DNA from: a virus
Direction: 5' to 3' (one strand)
Virus record (IMG/VR): IMGVR_UViG_3300021378_000028
Location: 1-56,899 of that record
Length of the DNA: 56,899 nucleotides
A model generated the notes under the pieces. That model was not told the DNA's origin. It saw only the letters and a program-made list of their open reading frames with translations, and ran no database searches. Below, in pieces: positions 39,212-47,027 of this stretch. Within the stretch, counting starts at the first letter, position 1, and each line of letters opens with the position of its first letter. The translations under genes were made by a program, and so were the position numbers.

Positions 39212-39555
39212 CAGAGTTTGAGCGCATTAAGTACGAGGATTTGTACCGAGCAAAATGGTTGGAGCAGAACATCAAGGACGAGGCGGCGAACCCGCGTTGG
39301 AATGGTGGCATGTCCAACAGTGCTCGCAATGGATTCAAGAAGCATCCCTCTGTGAACAAGGGCGGGCGTCCAAAGTTGACGTTGTCCAAGGATGCGGTGA
39401 TGTTAAACAAGTTGCTGCAACGTGAGCTTTCTTTAACCGATGCGGCTGACATCATGGGCTTGACCGTTAAGTCTTTGCGTCAGATTAAATCAAGATACGG
39501 TTTACCAAGGAGCAAGGATGAAAAACCTTCTGACGTACATTCCAACGCGGATTAA
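39208..39555 (+). CDS. 115-aa HTH-containing protein
   Basis: Central SNSARNGFKKHPSVNKGGRP is basic; the C-terminal LLQRELSLTDAADIMGLTVK followed by SLRQIKSRYGL is a helix-turn-helix of the sigma/MerR-like sort. Probably a DNA-binding regulator. It overlaps the next short gene in another frame (39518-39688). Confidence 0.7.
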   Translation: MTEFERIKYEDLYRAKWLEQNIKDEAANPRWNGGMSNSARNGFKKHPSVNKGGRPKLTLSKDAVMLNKLLQRELSLTDAADIMGLTVKSLRQIKSRYGLPRSKDEKPSDVHSNAD

Positions 39556-39688
39556 AGAACTGAACCAAGAGATCGATGATATACTGTGGGAAGACACCGC
39601 GGATCCGAGGATCGAGCAGTTGGTAGAAGAACTCAATTATTTAAAGAGCCAAGAAGAGAAAGGAGAACTCTATGAGCCAGACTTTTGA
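39518..39688 (+). CDS. 56-aa acidic helical protein (overlapping start)
   Basis: MKNLLTYIPTRIKELNQEID, then DILWEDTADPRIEQLVEELN and YLKSQEEKGELYEPDF. It begins within the HTH gene after AAGGAGCAAGG and ends within the next gene. The consistent acidic-helix pattern and the ribosome binding site make a real gene likely. Function unknown. Confidence 0.6.
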   Translation: MKNLLTYIPTRIKELNQEIDDILWEDTADPRIEQLVEELNYLKSQEEKGELYEPDF

Positions 39689-39926
39689 GACGAAGAAAAA
39701 GTTCCAGTCGGAAGAGATGACTGTTTTGATAGAGGATCTAACTCATTCGGACAGTGCGTTCGGGGTGAATGAAGAGGGTGACGGGGTGTTCTTTGGCACC
39801 AGGATTGTTGAGAAGATGGAGATTGAACCTGGAGACGAGGTTACGGCGCACTGCATTCCTAATTATGTGGACAAGCGGGACGAGATTCCTTGGCGCTGCA
39901 TAAAGATTTCCCACAAGAACGATTAA
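39672..39926 (+). CDS. 84-aa conserved phage protein
   Basis: MSQTFETKKKFQSEEMTVLI, then EDLTHSDSAFGVNEEGDGVF and PGDEVTAHCIPNYVDKRDEI. This small beta-rich protein (HSDSAFGV...FFGTRI...HCIPNY) is one I recognise as common in marine phages. The AGGAGAAC leader fits the ATG. Function unknown. Confidence 0.78.
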   Translation: MSQTFETKKKFQSEEMTVLIEDLTHSDSAFGVNEEGDGVFFGTRIVEKMEIEPGDEVTAHCIPNYVDKRDEIPWRCIKISHKND

Positions 39927-39980
39927 CTTGCAACTTGTCCTCCAGTGGTTTAGAAGTAACCAACAAATGGAGGACAAGCT

Positions 39981-40151
39981 ATGGCTCGTAAGAAGATGAA
40001 AGAGAAAGACAAGCAGCAATTTCAGAATGTTGGCTTGATCAAAGAGGATCATGACCTGCTTCGCAAGTTGGCGGACGCAGAGCAGAGGTCCATGGCACGA
40101 CAACTATCTGTATTGATTAGAAAAGCTATTGCTGAATTAGAGACGGCTTGA
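39981..40151 (+). CDS. 56-aa ribbon-helix-helix repressor-like protein
   Basis: MARKKMKEKDKQQFQNVGLI is followed by KEDHDLLRKLADAEQRSMAR and QLSVLIRKAIAELETA. The pattern h..LxxLAxxEQRSMxRQLSxLIRxAI is that of Arc/CopG-type ribbon-helix-helix proteins. It is preceded by an AGGAC site. Likely regulates the early arm; the operator is not identified, although the 30257 palindrome is a possible target. Confidence 0.72.
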   Translation: MARKKMKEKDKQQFQNVGLIKEDHDLLRKLADAEQRSMARQLSVLIRKAIAELETA

Positions 40152-40211
40152 TATACTTTACTTACTGCTCGAATAGGTTCACGCCTGTGGCCTTATTTGC
40201 CCTCATCAACT

Positions 40212-40261
40212 AACCCCGACCCGGCTAGGATTCGCACTGCAACGGTTGGGGTTATTTTTTT
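40212..40261 (+). terminator. Terminator closing the early block
   Basis: AACCCCGACC (40212-40221) pairs with GGTTGGGGTT (40244-40253), one G-T wobble, followed by ATTTTTTT. Ends plus-strand transcription before the minus-strand SNF2 pair. It lies just beyond the stop of the converging 82-aa gene (40252). Confidence 0.82.
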
Positions 40262-40500
40262 GCCTCATTAGATTTGCCTTTTTTGCCTGCGATTTGGTAG
40301 GCCTTTTCTTTGGAGTACCCTCGGATCTGTGTGACGTTGGTGTAGGATTTATTCATTCCTTTGAGCAGGGCTTTTGCTACGTCATCCTCTAGGCCTGTTT
40401 GTTCGGCAAGGACCTTGGCCCCCGTATCGAGGGTCCGAAGTCCTTTCTTATAGTCCACCATGGTTTCGATTATTTCATCGTGGGTTTTAGACTTAGCCAT
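40252..40500 (-). CDS. 82-aa protein following the SNF2 gene
   Basis: MAKSKTHDEIIETMVDYKKG..., Lys-rich helical, with TGAKVLAEQTGLEDDVAKAL. Its 5' end overlaps the end of the SNF2 gene by 31 bases, suggesting coupling. Probably an accessory protein of the helicase or small nucleoid protein; not recognised. Confidence 0.72.
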   Translation of the reverse strand: MAKSKTHDEIIETMVDYKKGLRTLDTGAKVLAEQTGLEDDVAKALLKGMNKSYTNVTQIRGYSKEKAYQIAGKKGKSNEAKK

Positions 40501-41939
40501 TCCCTTGCTTCCTCTCCTAATACTTTGGCGCCGATATCGATCTTGGTTCGAAGGGCCTTAACTATGCGTTCATCGATGCTGCCTTCGCAGATCAGATCGA
40601 TGTATGTCACGTTGTTCTTTTGTCCGATCCGGTGTGCTCGATCCTCTGATTGGATCCGAGTTTCCAGATTGAAGTCGTTGGCATAGTATACCACGAGGTT
40701 TGCCTCGGTCAAAGTCAGACCGTATCCTGCGGTGGCGGGGTTGCCTACGAAGAATCGAAGTGGGTGGTTTGGATTCTGGAAGTTCTTGACGATGTCGTTT
40801 CGGTCGTCGTCGGTTGTGTCCCCGAAGTATGCCGCAGCGGATCCTTCTCCAAACTTATTGTTCAGCATTTGTGTGATCTGTTGGATGTCGTACCGGAAGC
40901 GGGACCAGATGATAGCTTTGCCGTCGTGCTCGTCCATGATCTCGGTCAGTGCGTCCATGCGTTTGGATGGGAAGTACAGCATCTCACCGTCGTCGGTCTT
41001 CAGATGGCCGGACATGATCTGTTGGAGCCGCAGCATCTGCGTGATTACTGCTGGTGCGGTGACCAACTCACCGTCATCGAGCAGCACCATGGCATGGCGG
41101 CGCACATCCTCGTACATCTTGAACTGTTCGGAGGTCATGCCGACATACCTGGCGGTGTAGATTTTGTCGGGAAGATCGAGGCAGTCCTTCTTTAATACGC
41201 GGAAGGAGAACATATCGATCTTGTTGGTGAGCTCGTCGAGATTCTTGAACCCAATGATTTGCTGAAAGGCTGCTTGACCCATGGTCTTGCGTTGCACTAC
41301 GGCGTAGCGTCCTTGGAACGCGTAGTACGAATCATATCCCAAGAGCCCAGGGCGGAGGAACTCGCACTGCGAATAGATATCCATTGGGCTTTTTGTTATG
41401 GGTGAGCCTGTCAAGAGTCTTCTATACTTGAACCCCGCAGCGATTTTCATTAGAGCTTTGGTGCGCTTGGCCTTATGGTTTTTGATGGTGGTTGATTCGT
41501 CGATTGCGATCATACCGTTTGAGCCCAGCGCACGAGCCATCCATTCCCCTGCATTTTTACCTTTAAGAGATGAGAATGATTCGACGTTCATGACAAAGAT
41601 GGTCAGGCCGTTGAACTTATCTTTGACTGAGCGCATCTCTTCGGTTTGTTTTTTGTTTGGACTAGACACCCAACGTATGACGCGATGGGGTATATCATCG
41701 GACATATGTTCTGGGATTTCTTTGGCTACCCAGTTGCGATACACGCCTTTGGGTGCGATGACCAAGGCAAAGTTGATCAGCCCTGATTGATACAGCATGC
41801 CCATGTTGTCGATTAGAACTTTGGATTTACCCGTCCCCATCTCCATGAACAAACCAAACTCGATTCGATCCCACCCGTCATCCAAGGCTTCGGCCTGGTG
41901 ATTAAACGGTGGTAATTTATATTTGTAGTTGACAACCAT
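40470..41939 (-). CDS. SNF2-family DNA helicase/translocase
   Basis: A 489-aa SF2 protein. Walker A is MEMGTGKSKV (32-41); the motif II box reads IDEST at about 145 instead of DEAH; TGSPI follows (motif III); the C-terminal domain has AIIWSRFRYDIQQ, AGYGLTLTEANLVVY and EDRAHRIGQ (motifs IV-VI). Such phage translocases remodel DNA in replication or recombination. It is on the minus strand, divergent from the replication genes. Confidence 0.9.
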   Translation of the reverse strand: MVVNYKYKLPPFNHQAEALDDGWDRIEFGLFMEMGTGKSKVLIDNMGMLYQSGLINFALVIAPKGVYRNWVAKEIPEHMSDDIPHRVIRWVSSPNKKQTEEMRSVKDKFNGLTIFVMNVESFSSLKGKNAGEWMARALGSNGMIAIDESTTIKNHKAKRTKALMKIAAGFKYRRLLTGSPITKSPMDIYSQCEFLRPGLLGYDSYYAFQGRYAVVQRKTMGQAAFQQIIGFKNLDELTNKIDMFSFRVLKKDCLDLPDKIYTARYVGMTSEQFKMYEDVRRHAMVLLDDGELVTAPAVITQMLRLQQIMSGHLKTDDGEMLYFPSKRMDALTEIMDEHDGKAIIWSRFRYDIQQITQMLNNKFGEGSAAAYFGDTTDDDRNDIVKNFQNPNHPLRFFVGNPATAGYGLTLTEANLVVYYANDFNLETRIQSEDRAHRIGQKNNVTYIDLICEGSIDERIVKALRTKIDIGAKVLGEEAREWLSLKPTMK

Positions 41940-42015
41940 TATATACCTCCACTATTGTCCACTAACGGATAGCATGGTGCTACCGGATAAATCAACCCTG
42001 AAGAGGAAAAACTTT
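41940..42015. promoter_or_regulatory. Divergent control region
   Basis: Only 76 bp between the SNF2 start and the 42016 gene. It holds a palindrome-like TAGCA-TGG-TGCTA (41970-41982) with outer imperfect pairing, and AGGAAAA before the plus start. The two starts are close enough to share a regulator. Confidence 0.4.
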
Positions 42016-42573
42016 ATGAGCGATATATTTGAAGACTTATACGACGAATCGGAGGCGCTCGCGTCTGTCGATACTGGAACCGGAAAGAAGTTAAGTCAAC
42101 TGGTTCGTAAACTTCGCGCTGTTGAGAAAGAGATCAGCGATGCGGAGGACCACATTAAAGCTATGAAGCAAGAGAAGCACAAGCTTTCGGTCGAGAACAT
42201 CCCCGCCTTAATGGATGAGATGGGCGTCGAGCGTTTGGATGTGGACGGCTCTGTTGTGGAGCGCAAGATGATTGTTGCTGCGTCGATACCTGCGGCAAAC
42301 AAAGAGGCCGCGTTTGATTGGCTTCGGTCCAATGGCTTGGATGACATCATCAAGAATGACATCACCGTGTCCTTTGGTAAGGGCGAGGATAATGTAGCGG
42401 GCGACGTTGTCGGACTGCTGCAAGAGCGTGGCTTCGATCCGAAGACCAAGACCCACGTTCACCCTTCTACACTCAAAGCCTTCGTTAAGGAGCGCGTGAT
42501 AGAAGGTAAGCCGATTGATCTCGATTTGTTCGGGGCTTTCATTTCCAATACAGCACAAATCCGGAGGAAGTAA
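42016..42573 (+). CDS. 185-aa coiled-coil protein of the replication cassette
   Basis: From MSDIFEDLYDESEALASVDT (AGAGGAAAA leader). Residues about 30-65, LRAVEKEISDAEDHIKAMKQ followed by EKHKL, form a coiled coil; the rest is mixed with VGLLQERGFDPKTKTHVHPS. I recall conserved relatives adjacent to phage SSB and SNF2 genes without an assigned function. First gene of the replication operon. Confidence 0.72.
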   Translation: MSDIFEDLYDESEALASVDTGTGKKLSQLVRKLRAVEKEISDAEDHIKAMKQEKHKLSVENIPALMDEMGVERLDVDGSVVERKMIVAASIPAANKEAAFDWLRSNGLDDIIKNDITVSFGKGEDNVAGDVVGLLQERGFDPKTKTHVHPSTLKAFVKERVIEGKPIDLDLFGAFISNTAQIRRK

Positions 42574-42574
42574 T

Positions 42575-43366
42575 ATGGGTGCCGTAGCTAAGAAAAAAAG
42601 TGCAGAGTTAAGCACAGATGTCATGGATGACATCCTAGAGTTTGCTGGAGAGGGCGCCGCCTTTGACAGTTCTGAAATGCAGATCCCGTTTGTTCGTATC
42701 CTGCAAGCGATGTCCCCGCAGCTAAACAAGCGCGAGGCCAGTCACATCAAGGGTTCGGAGCAAGGTGATTTGTTTAACAACGTCACCATGGAACTGTTCA
42801 CAGGAGAGGACGGGGTCACTGTGATCCCCTGCTACCAGACTGTTAAGTACCTGGAGTTCGTTCCTCGGGATCAAGGTGGTGGTTTCCAAGGAGAGATTGC
42901 TGCAACCGATCCTGTGTTGCAACAGACTTCGCGCTCGGGATCCAAGGAGATCCTGCCCAACGGCAATGAGTTGGTCAAATCTGATCAGCACTTCTGCTTA
43001 CTGATTGGTGAGGACGGGATCACGCAACCTGTTGTGATCGACATGAAGTCTAGCCAGTTAAAGGTCAGCCGTCGTTGGAAGACCCAGATTGCGATGCAAA
43101 AGGTTAAGCATCCAAAGACAGGGCAGATGGTTCTGCCACCCCTGTTTGCTACGATCTGGAAGTTCAGCACTGTTGAAGAGAGCAATGACCAAGGTACATG
43201 GTTCAACTATCAGATCGAGAAGGTCGGGTTGGTTGATAGCCGTGATCTAATGCTTGAGGCCAAAGCCTTCCGCGACAGTGTCGCTGCGGGCGAAGTGAAA
43301 GCTGCACCGGAGGAAGGGGCTTCCACTCCCACTCCTCCGTTGAAGGATGATGAAATCCCCTTCTAG
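42575..43366 (+). CDS. Single-stranded DNA-binding protein (SSB-like)
   Basis: From MGAVAKKKSAELSTDVMDDI, one base after the previous stop, 263 aa. The C-terminus is acidic and Pro/Asp-rich and ends DDEIPF, nearly the E. coli SSB tip DDDIPF that recruits replication partners. The core (EMQIPFVRILQAMSPQLNKR, VIPCYQTVKYLEFV) is beta-rich as in phage ssDNA-binding proteins. It would coat DNA at forks with the following primase. Confidence 0.8.
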   Translation: MGAVAKKKSAELSTDVMDDILEFAGEGAAFDSSEMQIPFVRILQAMSPQLNKREASHIKGSEQGDLFNNVTMELFTGEDGVTVIPCYQTVKYLEFVPRDQGGGFQGEIAATDPVLQQTSRSGSKEILPNGNELVKSDQHFCLLIGEDGITQPVVIDMKSSQLKVSRRWKTQIAMQKVKHPKTGQMVLPPLFATIWKFSTVEESNDQGTWFNYQIEKVGLVDSRDLMLEAKAFRDSVAAGEVKAAPEEGASTPTPPLKDDEIPF

Positions 43367-43374
43367 CAGCCTTG

Positions 43375-43404
43375 GGGAGGCGGACGGGTATCCGCCTCCC
43401 TTTT
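43375..43404 (+). terminator. Terminator/attenuator after SSB
   Basis: GGGAGGCGGA-CGGGTA-TCCGCCTCCC, a perfect 10-bp stem, with TTTTC after it. Placed between the SSB-like and primase genes, it may lower downstream expression. Confidence 0.8.
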
Positions 43405-43420
43405 CACTTGGGAGCAGTAA

Positions 43421-44947
43421 ATGTCACAATCTAAAAAACTGCTTGCCGCGTTTGCCGGAGCCAAGAATGCTCACGGCACGACATCCGTAGGTCGGATAGG
43501 TCGGAACGGTAAGGCAGACTCAAAGAGTAAGATCATACGAGAGCCGCTGACAGATGCGCTAGTCAAAGCGCACATCAAGGGCGAGCAGGGGGTCGGGGCC
43601 ATTCCGATCAACGAAGACAACCAATGTCGGTTCGGTGCTATAGATGTGGATGTCTATGATCTGAACCAGAAAGAAATGCAGGACAAGATCCAGAAGCTCA
43701 AGCTTCCGTTGCTGCATTGCAGATCTAAGTCCGGAGGCGCCCATCTCTATTTGTTTCTCAAGGAGTGGGAGCAAGCAGCCGTGGTCCGAGAATACCTGAC
43801 CGAGATGTCGATCATGCTTGGGCACAGTGGCGTTGAGATTTTTCCAAAGCAGGACACGATCATTGCCGAGCGCGGTGATGTTGGCAACTTTATAAACATG
43901 CCGTACTTCAATGCGGAAACTCCGCAGCGGTATTGCTACAATCCCAATGGCGAGGCCATGGAACTGGATGAGTTCTTGGATGCGGTGGAGAAGAACCGGG
44001 TTGAGTTGGCTGACTTGGAAGCTTTGCGCAGCACGACCAAGGTTCGCAAGCACTTCGACGATGGGCCTCCCTGCATACGCAACATCTTTTCGGACGGGCC
44101 ACAGAGCGAGCCGAGGAACAAGCTTTTGTTTTTCATAGGTGTGTACTGCAAGAAGAAGTTTCCGGATAGTTGGCAAGCCTCCCTGGAGGAATACAACCGA
44201 ACGTTATTCTCTCCACCCCTTCCATCCTCAGAAGTGCTGACCGTAATCAAACAGCACGAGAAGAAAGACTGGGGGTACACCTGTAAGGACGAGCCGTTCA
44301 AGTCATACTGCGATCCATCTCTGTGCGTCTTGGCAAAGCACGGGATCAGCGATGATGCGCCTGATGCACCGCAGGTTGGCGGGCTGACGATCATGTTGTC
44401 TGAGCCTCGGTTGTATTTCATGGATGTAAACGGGTTGCGGATTCAGTTGAGCTCAGAGCAGTTGCAGAATCAAACGCTCTGGCAGCGAGCTTGCATGGAG
44501 CAGTGTAACTTTATGCCGCCGACTACTAAGCCACAGAAGTGGCAGCAGATGGTCAACAGTTTGATGAGCCAAGCAACGTACATCGATGTGCCGTATGAGG
44601 AGACGATTGCGGGTCAATTCAAGGAGCACTTGTTTGCCTACTGCACCAGTCACATTCGTGCCATGGCTCCAGAAGAAATCGAGATGAATAAACCGTGGAC
44701 CGATGGTGGTGTGACGAAGTTTAAGTTGGAAGGCCTGTTGGAGTATCTGCACCATCGAAGGTTTGTTGGTCAGACCCGAGCGCACATTATTCAGATGATA
44801 CGGGACATGGGCGGCGACAATGGAGTGCAGAATATAGTAAAAGCCAAAGGGAAGCGGACAAACATCCGATGTTGGTACGTCCCTGCTTTTGAAGAAGATG
44901 AAACCGAATTGCCTGTGAAGGAGATATCAAATGACATCCCATTCTAA
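43421..44947 (+). CDS. AEP-type DNA primase
   Basis: 508 aa. Motif I is FGAIDVDVY (Asp75, Asp77) and motif II SKSGGAHLYLF (His108), the catalytic core of archaeo-eukaryotic primases such as PrimPol and TOTE primases. VEIFPKQ supplies the third acidic site. A Cys-containing segment near residue 290-310 (YTCKDEPFKSYCDPSLC) may bind zinc. It ends KEISNDIPF, an SSB-tail-like tip. The C-terminal ~200 aa may be a helicase-loading region; not defined. Confidence 0.85.
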   Translation: MSQSKKLLAAFAGAKNAHGTTSVGRIGRNGKADSKSKIIREPLTDALVKAHIKGEQGVGAIPINEDNQCRFGAIDVDVYDLNQKEMQDKIQKLKLPLLHCRSKSGGAHLYLFLKEWEQAAVVREYLTEMSIMLGHSGVEIFPKQDTIIAERGDVGNFINMPYFNAETPQRYCYNPNGEAMELDEFLDAVEKNRVELADLEALRSTTKVRKHFDDGPPCIRNIFSDGPQSEPRNKLLFFIGVYCKKKFPDSWQASLEEYNRTLFSPPLPSSEVLTVIKQHEKKDWGYTCKDEPFKSYCDPSLCVLAKHGISDDAPDAPQVGGLTIMLSEPRLYFMDVNGLRIQLSSEQLQNQTLWQRACMEQCNFMPPTTKPQKWQQMVNSLMSQATYIDVPYEETIAGQFKEHLFAYCTSHIRAMAPEEIEMNKPWTDGGVTKFKLEGLLEYLHHRRFVGQTRAHIIQMIRDMGGDNGVQNIVKAKGKRTNIRCWYVPAFEEDETELPVKEISNDIPF

Positions 44948-45152
44948 TCGCTTGCTCCGAGTGGGGGAAGTTGCGGACCTATTGGGTGTGTCGCGATCCT
45001 ACGTCTACAAGTTAGCGCAGACTACAGACAACTTTCCGAAGCCCATTGTTCTGGGGGACGAAACAAACAAGCGGTCCTCTAGCCGTTGGGTTCTGTCCGA
45101 GGTTGAAGATTGGGTAAACTCAAGACCAAGAGGCAAAGAGTATGATACCTAA
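44931..45152 (+). CDS. AlpA/excisionase-like regulator
   Basis: A 73-aa protein MTSHSNRLLRVGEVADLLGV..., with VADLLGVSRSYVYKLAQTTD followed by NFPKPIVLG and SSRWVLSEVEDWVNSR. This is the AlpA/MerR-type winged HTH typical of excisionases and prophage regulators. No integrase is present, so excision is unlikely; more likely a regulator of replication genes. Overlaps the primase end by 17 bases. Confidence 0.8.
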   Translation: MTSHSNRLLRVGEVADLLGVSRSYVYKLAQTTDNFPKPIVLGDETNKRSSSRWVLSEVEDWVNSRPRGKEYDT

Positions 45153-46671
45153 AGCGGAACTGGTGCTTGGCCCTCCAGGGACAGGCAAGACCTACTACCT
45201 GATACAGCAGATCAAAGCGGCGTTGGAAAAAGGAACGCACCCGTCAAGGATCGGCGTGATTTCGTTTACGCGTAAAGCCATCGAGGAGATGGTTGCTCGG
45301 GCCTGTGCTGAGTTTAACCTGGAGCCAAAAGACTTTCCGTTTATGAAGACAAGCCACTCGTTCGGGTTCCATGGACTAGGGTTGCAGCCTCAAGACATCA
45401 TGACCAAGGAAGATTACGACAACATAGGACGGGAGCTCGGCCTGACGTTTGAAGGTAAGATGCGTATGTCGCTAGAGGATGGCTTGTCTTTGCCCACGAT
45501 TGGAGGATCAGGGTCCAAGTATCTGCAACTGGAGCACCGAGCTCGGCTGCGTATGATTGATCTGGAACGTGAGTTCAACGATGCGGGGGACCGTGATTTG
45601 TTTTTCCCGAAGCTTGTGCAGTTGTCCAAGCAGATCGAAGAGTACAAGGCGGCGACTAACAAGTTTGACTTTGTGGACATGATCGAGAAGTACATTCCGT
45701 TGGGGGAAGCGCCGAGCCTAGACTTCTTGTTTATTGATGAGGCCCAAGACTTTACTCCGCTGCAATGGCAGATGGCTGAGAAGATAGCGGACAATGCCGA
45801 TCAGGTGTTTATTGCAGGGGATGATGACCAAGCTATTCACAGGTGGACGGGCGTTGATGTTGATTTGTTTAACGAGAGCTCGAACAATGTAAAAGTTCTG
45901 GAGAAATCCTACCGTATTCCCAAGGCCGTGCATCGTTTGGCAAACAGTATATCCGAACGTATATCCGGACGGCACGAGAAGGAGTTTGATTCGCGTGACG
46001 AGGAGGGAAAGGTCGAGTTTGTTTATCACTTGGATGACATCCCGTTGTACGAGGGGTCGTGGACAATCATGGCTCGGACCAACAGCTATGTTACGGACTT
46101 GGCGGACCACATAAAGAAGGCGGGGTTTAAATACTCCATCAAGGGACGGCCCAGTGTGTCTCCTACCTTGGTTGCAAACATCTTTACTTGGCAGGATCTT
46201 TGCGCGGACAAGACGGTGTCTCTGCAAAGGATCAAGGACTTCTATTCGTCGGTCCCAAAGCAGGGGCAGAACGCTGTTGTCAAACGAGGATCCACTCAGA
46301 TGCTAGATACTTTAGCGTCGGATGCGGAGCTCACCATGGAGCAACTGCAAAAAGATTATGGGTTGTTGGTGGGAGCCGAACAGTCTGCGTCGGAAGTATT
46401 AAGGATTGGCAAAGCTGAGAGAGAGTATATCGTAGCTATGATGCGAAGGGGTGACGATCTACTGTCCGAGCCACGCATTAAGTTATCCACCTTCCATGCT
46501 ATGAAGGGCGGGGAAGATGATAACTGCGTCGTATATACGGCGTCCACCGCAGCGTGTGTGAACAGTGACCACCCAGACGATGAGCATCGAGCGTTCTATG
46601 TCGGGGTGACCAGAGCAAGGCACACGTTGTACATTCTACAGAGCAGCAACAAATACAGGTACACGCTATGA
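45142..46671 (+). CDS. UvrD/Rep-like SF1 DNA helicase
   Basis: A 509-aa SF1A helicase: GPPGTGKT (10-17), FIDEAQDFTPLQW (motif II), GDDDQAIHRWTG (motif III), EKSYRIP (motif IV) and LSTFHAMKGGEDDNCVVYTA, ending with GVTRARHTLYIL (motif VI). The start ATG overlaps the AlpA-like stop. Likely the replicative or recombination helicase that works with the primase. Confidence 0.9.
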   Translation: MIPKAELVLGPPGTGKTYYLIQQIKAALEKGTHPSRIGVISFTRKAIEEMVARACAEFNLEPKDFPFMKTSHSFGFHGLGLQPQDIMTKEDYDNIGRELGLTFEGKMRMSLEDGLSLPTIGGSGSKYLQLEHRARLRMIDLEREFNDAGDRDLFFPKLVQLSKQIEEYKAATNKFDFVDMIEKYIPLGEAPSLDFLFIDEAQDFTPLQWQMAEKIADNADQVFIAGDDDQAIHRWTGVDVDLFNESSNNVKVLEKSYRIPKAVHRLANSISERISGRHEKEFDSRDEEGKVEFVYHLDDIPLYEGSWTIMARTNSYVTDLADHIKKAGFKYSIKGRPSVSPTLVANIFTWQDLCADKTVSLQRIKDFYSSVPKQGQNAVVKRGSTQMLDTLASDAELTMEQLQKDYGLLVGAEQSASEVLRIGKAEREYIVAMMRRGDDLLSEPRIKLSTFHAMKGGEDDNCVVYTASTAACVNSDHPDDEHRAFYVGVTRARHTLYILQSSNKYRYTL

Positions 46672-47027
46672 AACGAGATGAAGTCTTAGACAAAGCCAAA
46701 GAGTTGATCAACGGTCAGAGGGCCAAGGATTACGGTGATGCGTACCACAATCATGGCAGGATTGCGGAGGGGTGGAACATTATTATCAGCGGAGCGTTAA
46801 AGAGTCACGGCCATGTAACCGCTGCGCATGTCGCGTTGATGATGGACTGGGTAAAGAGTGCGCGTTTGGTTGAGAACATCGACCACGAGGATTCTTGGGT
46901 GGACAAGGCCGGGTATAGTGCCTTGGGCTCGGAGCACATAGACCGGGATAAGAAAGACGTACCGTCTCTTTTATTACCTCGGCACAAAGAAATCATCCAA
47001 AGGATGCGTGAAAAGAATGCAAGATAA
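46668..47027 (+). CDS. 119-aa MazG-like/DUF6378-type phage protein
   Basis: MKRDEVLDKAKELINGQRAK..., then DYGDAYHNHGRIAEGWNII, MMDWVKSARLVENIDHEDSW and VDKAGYSALG. The DYGD...W...MxxWKxAR...DSWxDxAGY pattern is a small helical family widespread in phages, sometimes compared with MazG. A nucleotide-related function is possible only. It overlaps the polymerase start. Confidence 0.78.
   Translation: MKRDEVLDKAKELINGQRAKDYGDAYHNHGRIAEGWNIIISGALKSHGHVTAAHVALMMDWVKSARLVENIDHEDSWVDKAGYSALGSEHIDRDKKDVPSLLLPRHKEIIQRMREKNAR

Noticed and set aside
43559-44176. Minus-strand 205-aa frame within the primase
   Set aside because: Antisense of a conserved primase with catalytic motifs; no leader or recognisable domain.
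44931-45152. Excisionase implying a temperate integrating phage
   Set aside because: No integrase or attachment-site pair is visible, and AlpA-type proteins also act as simple regulators.
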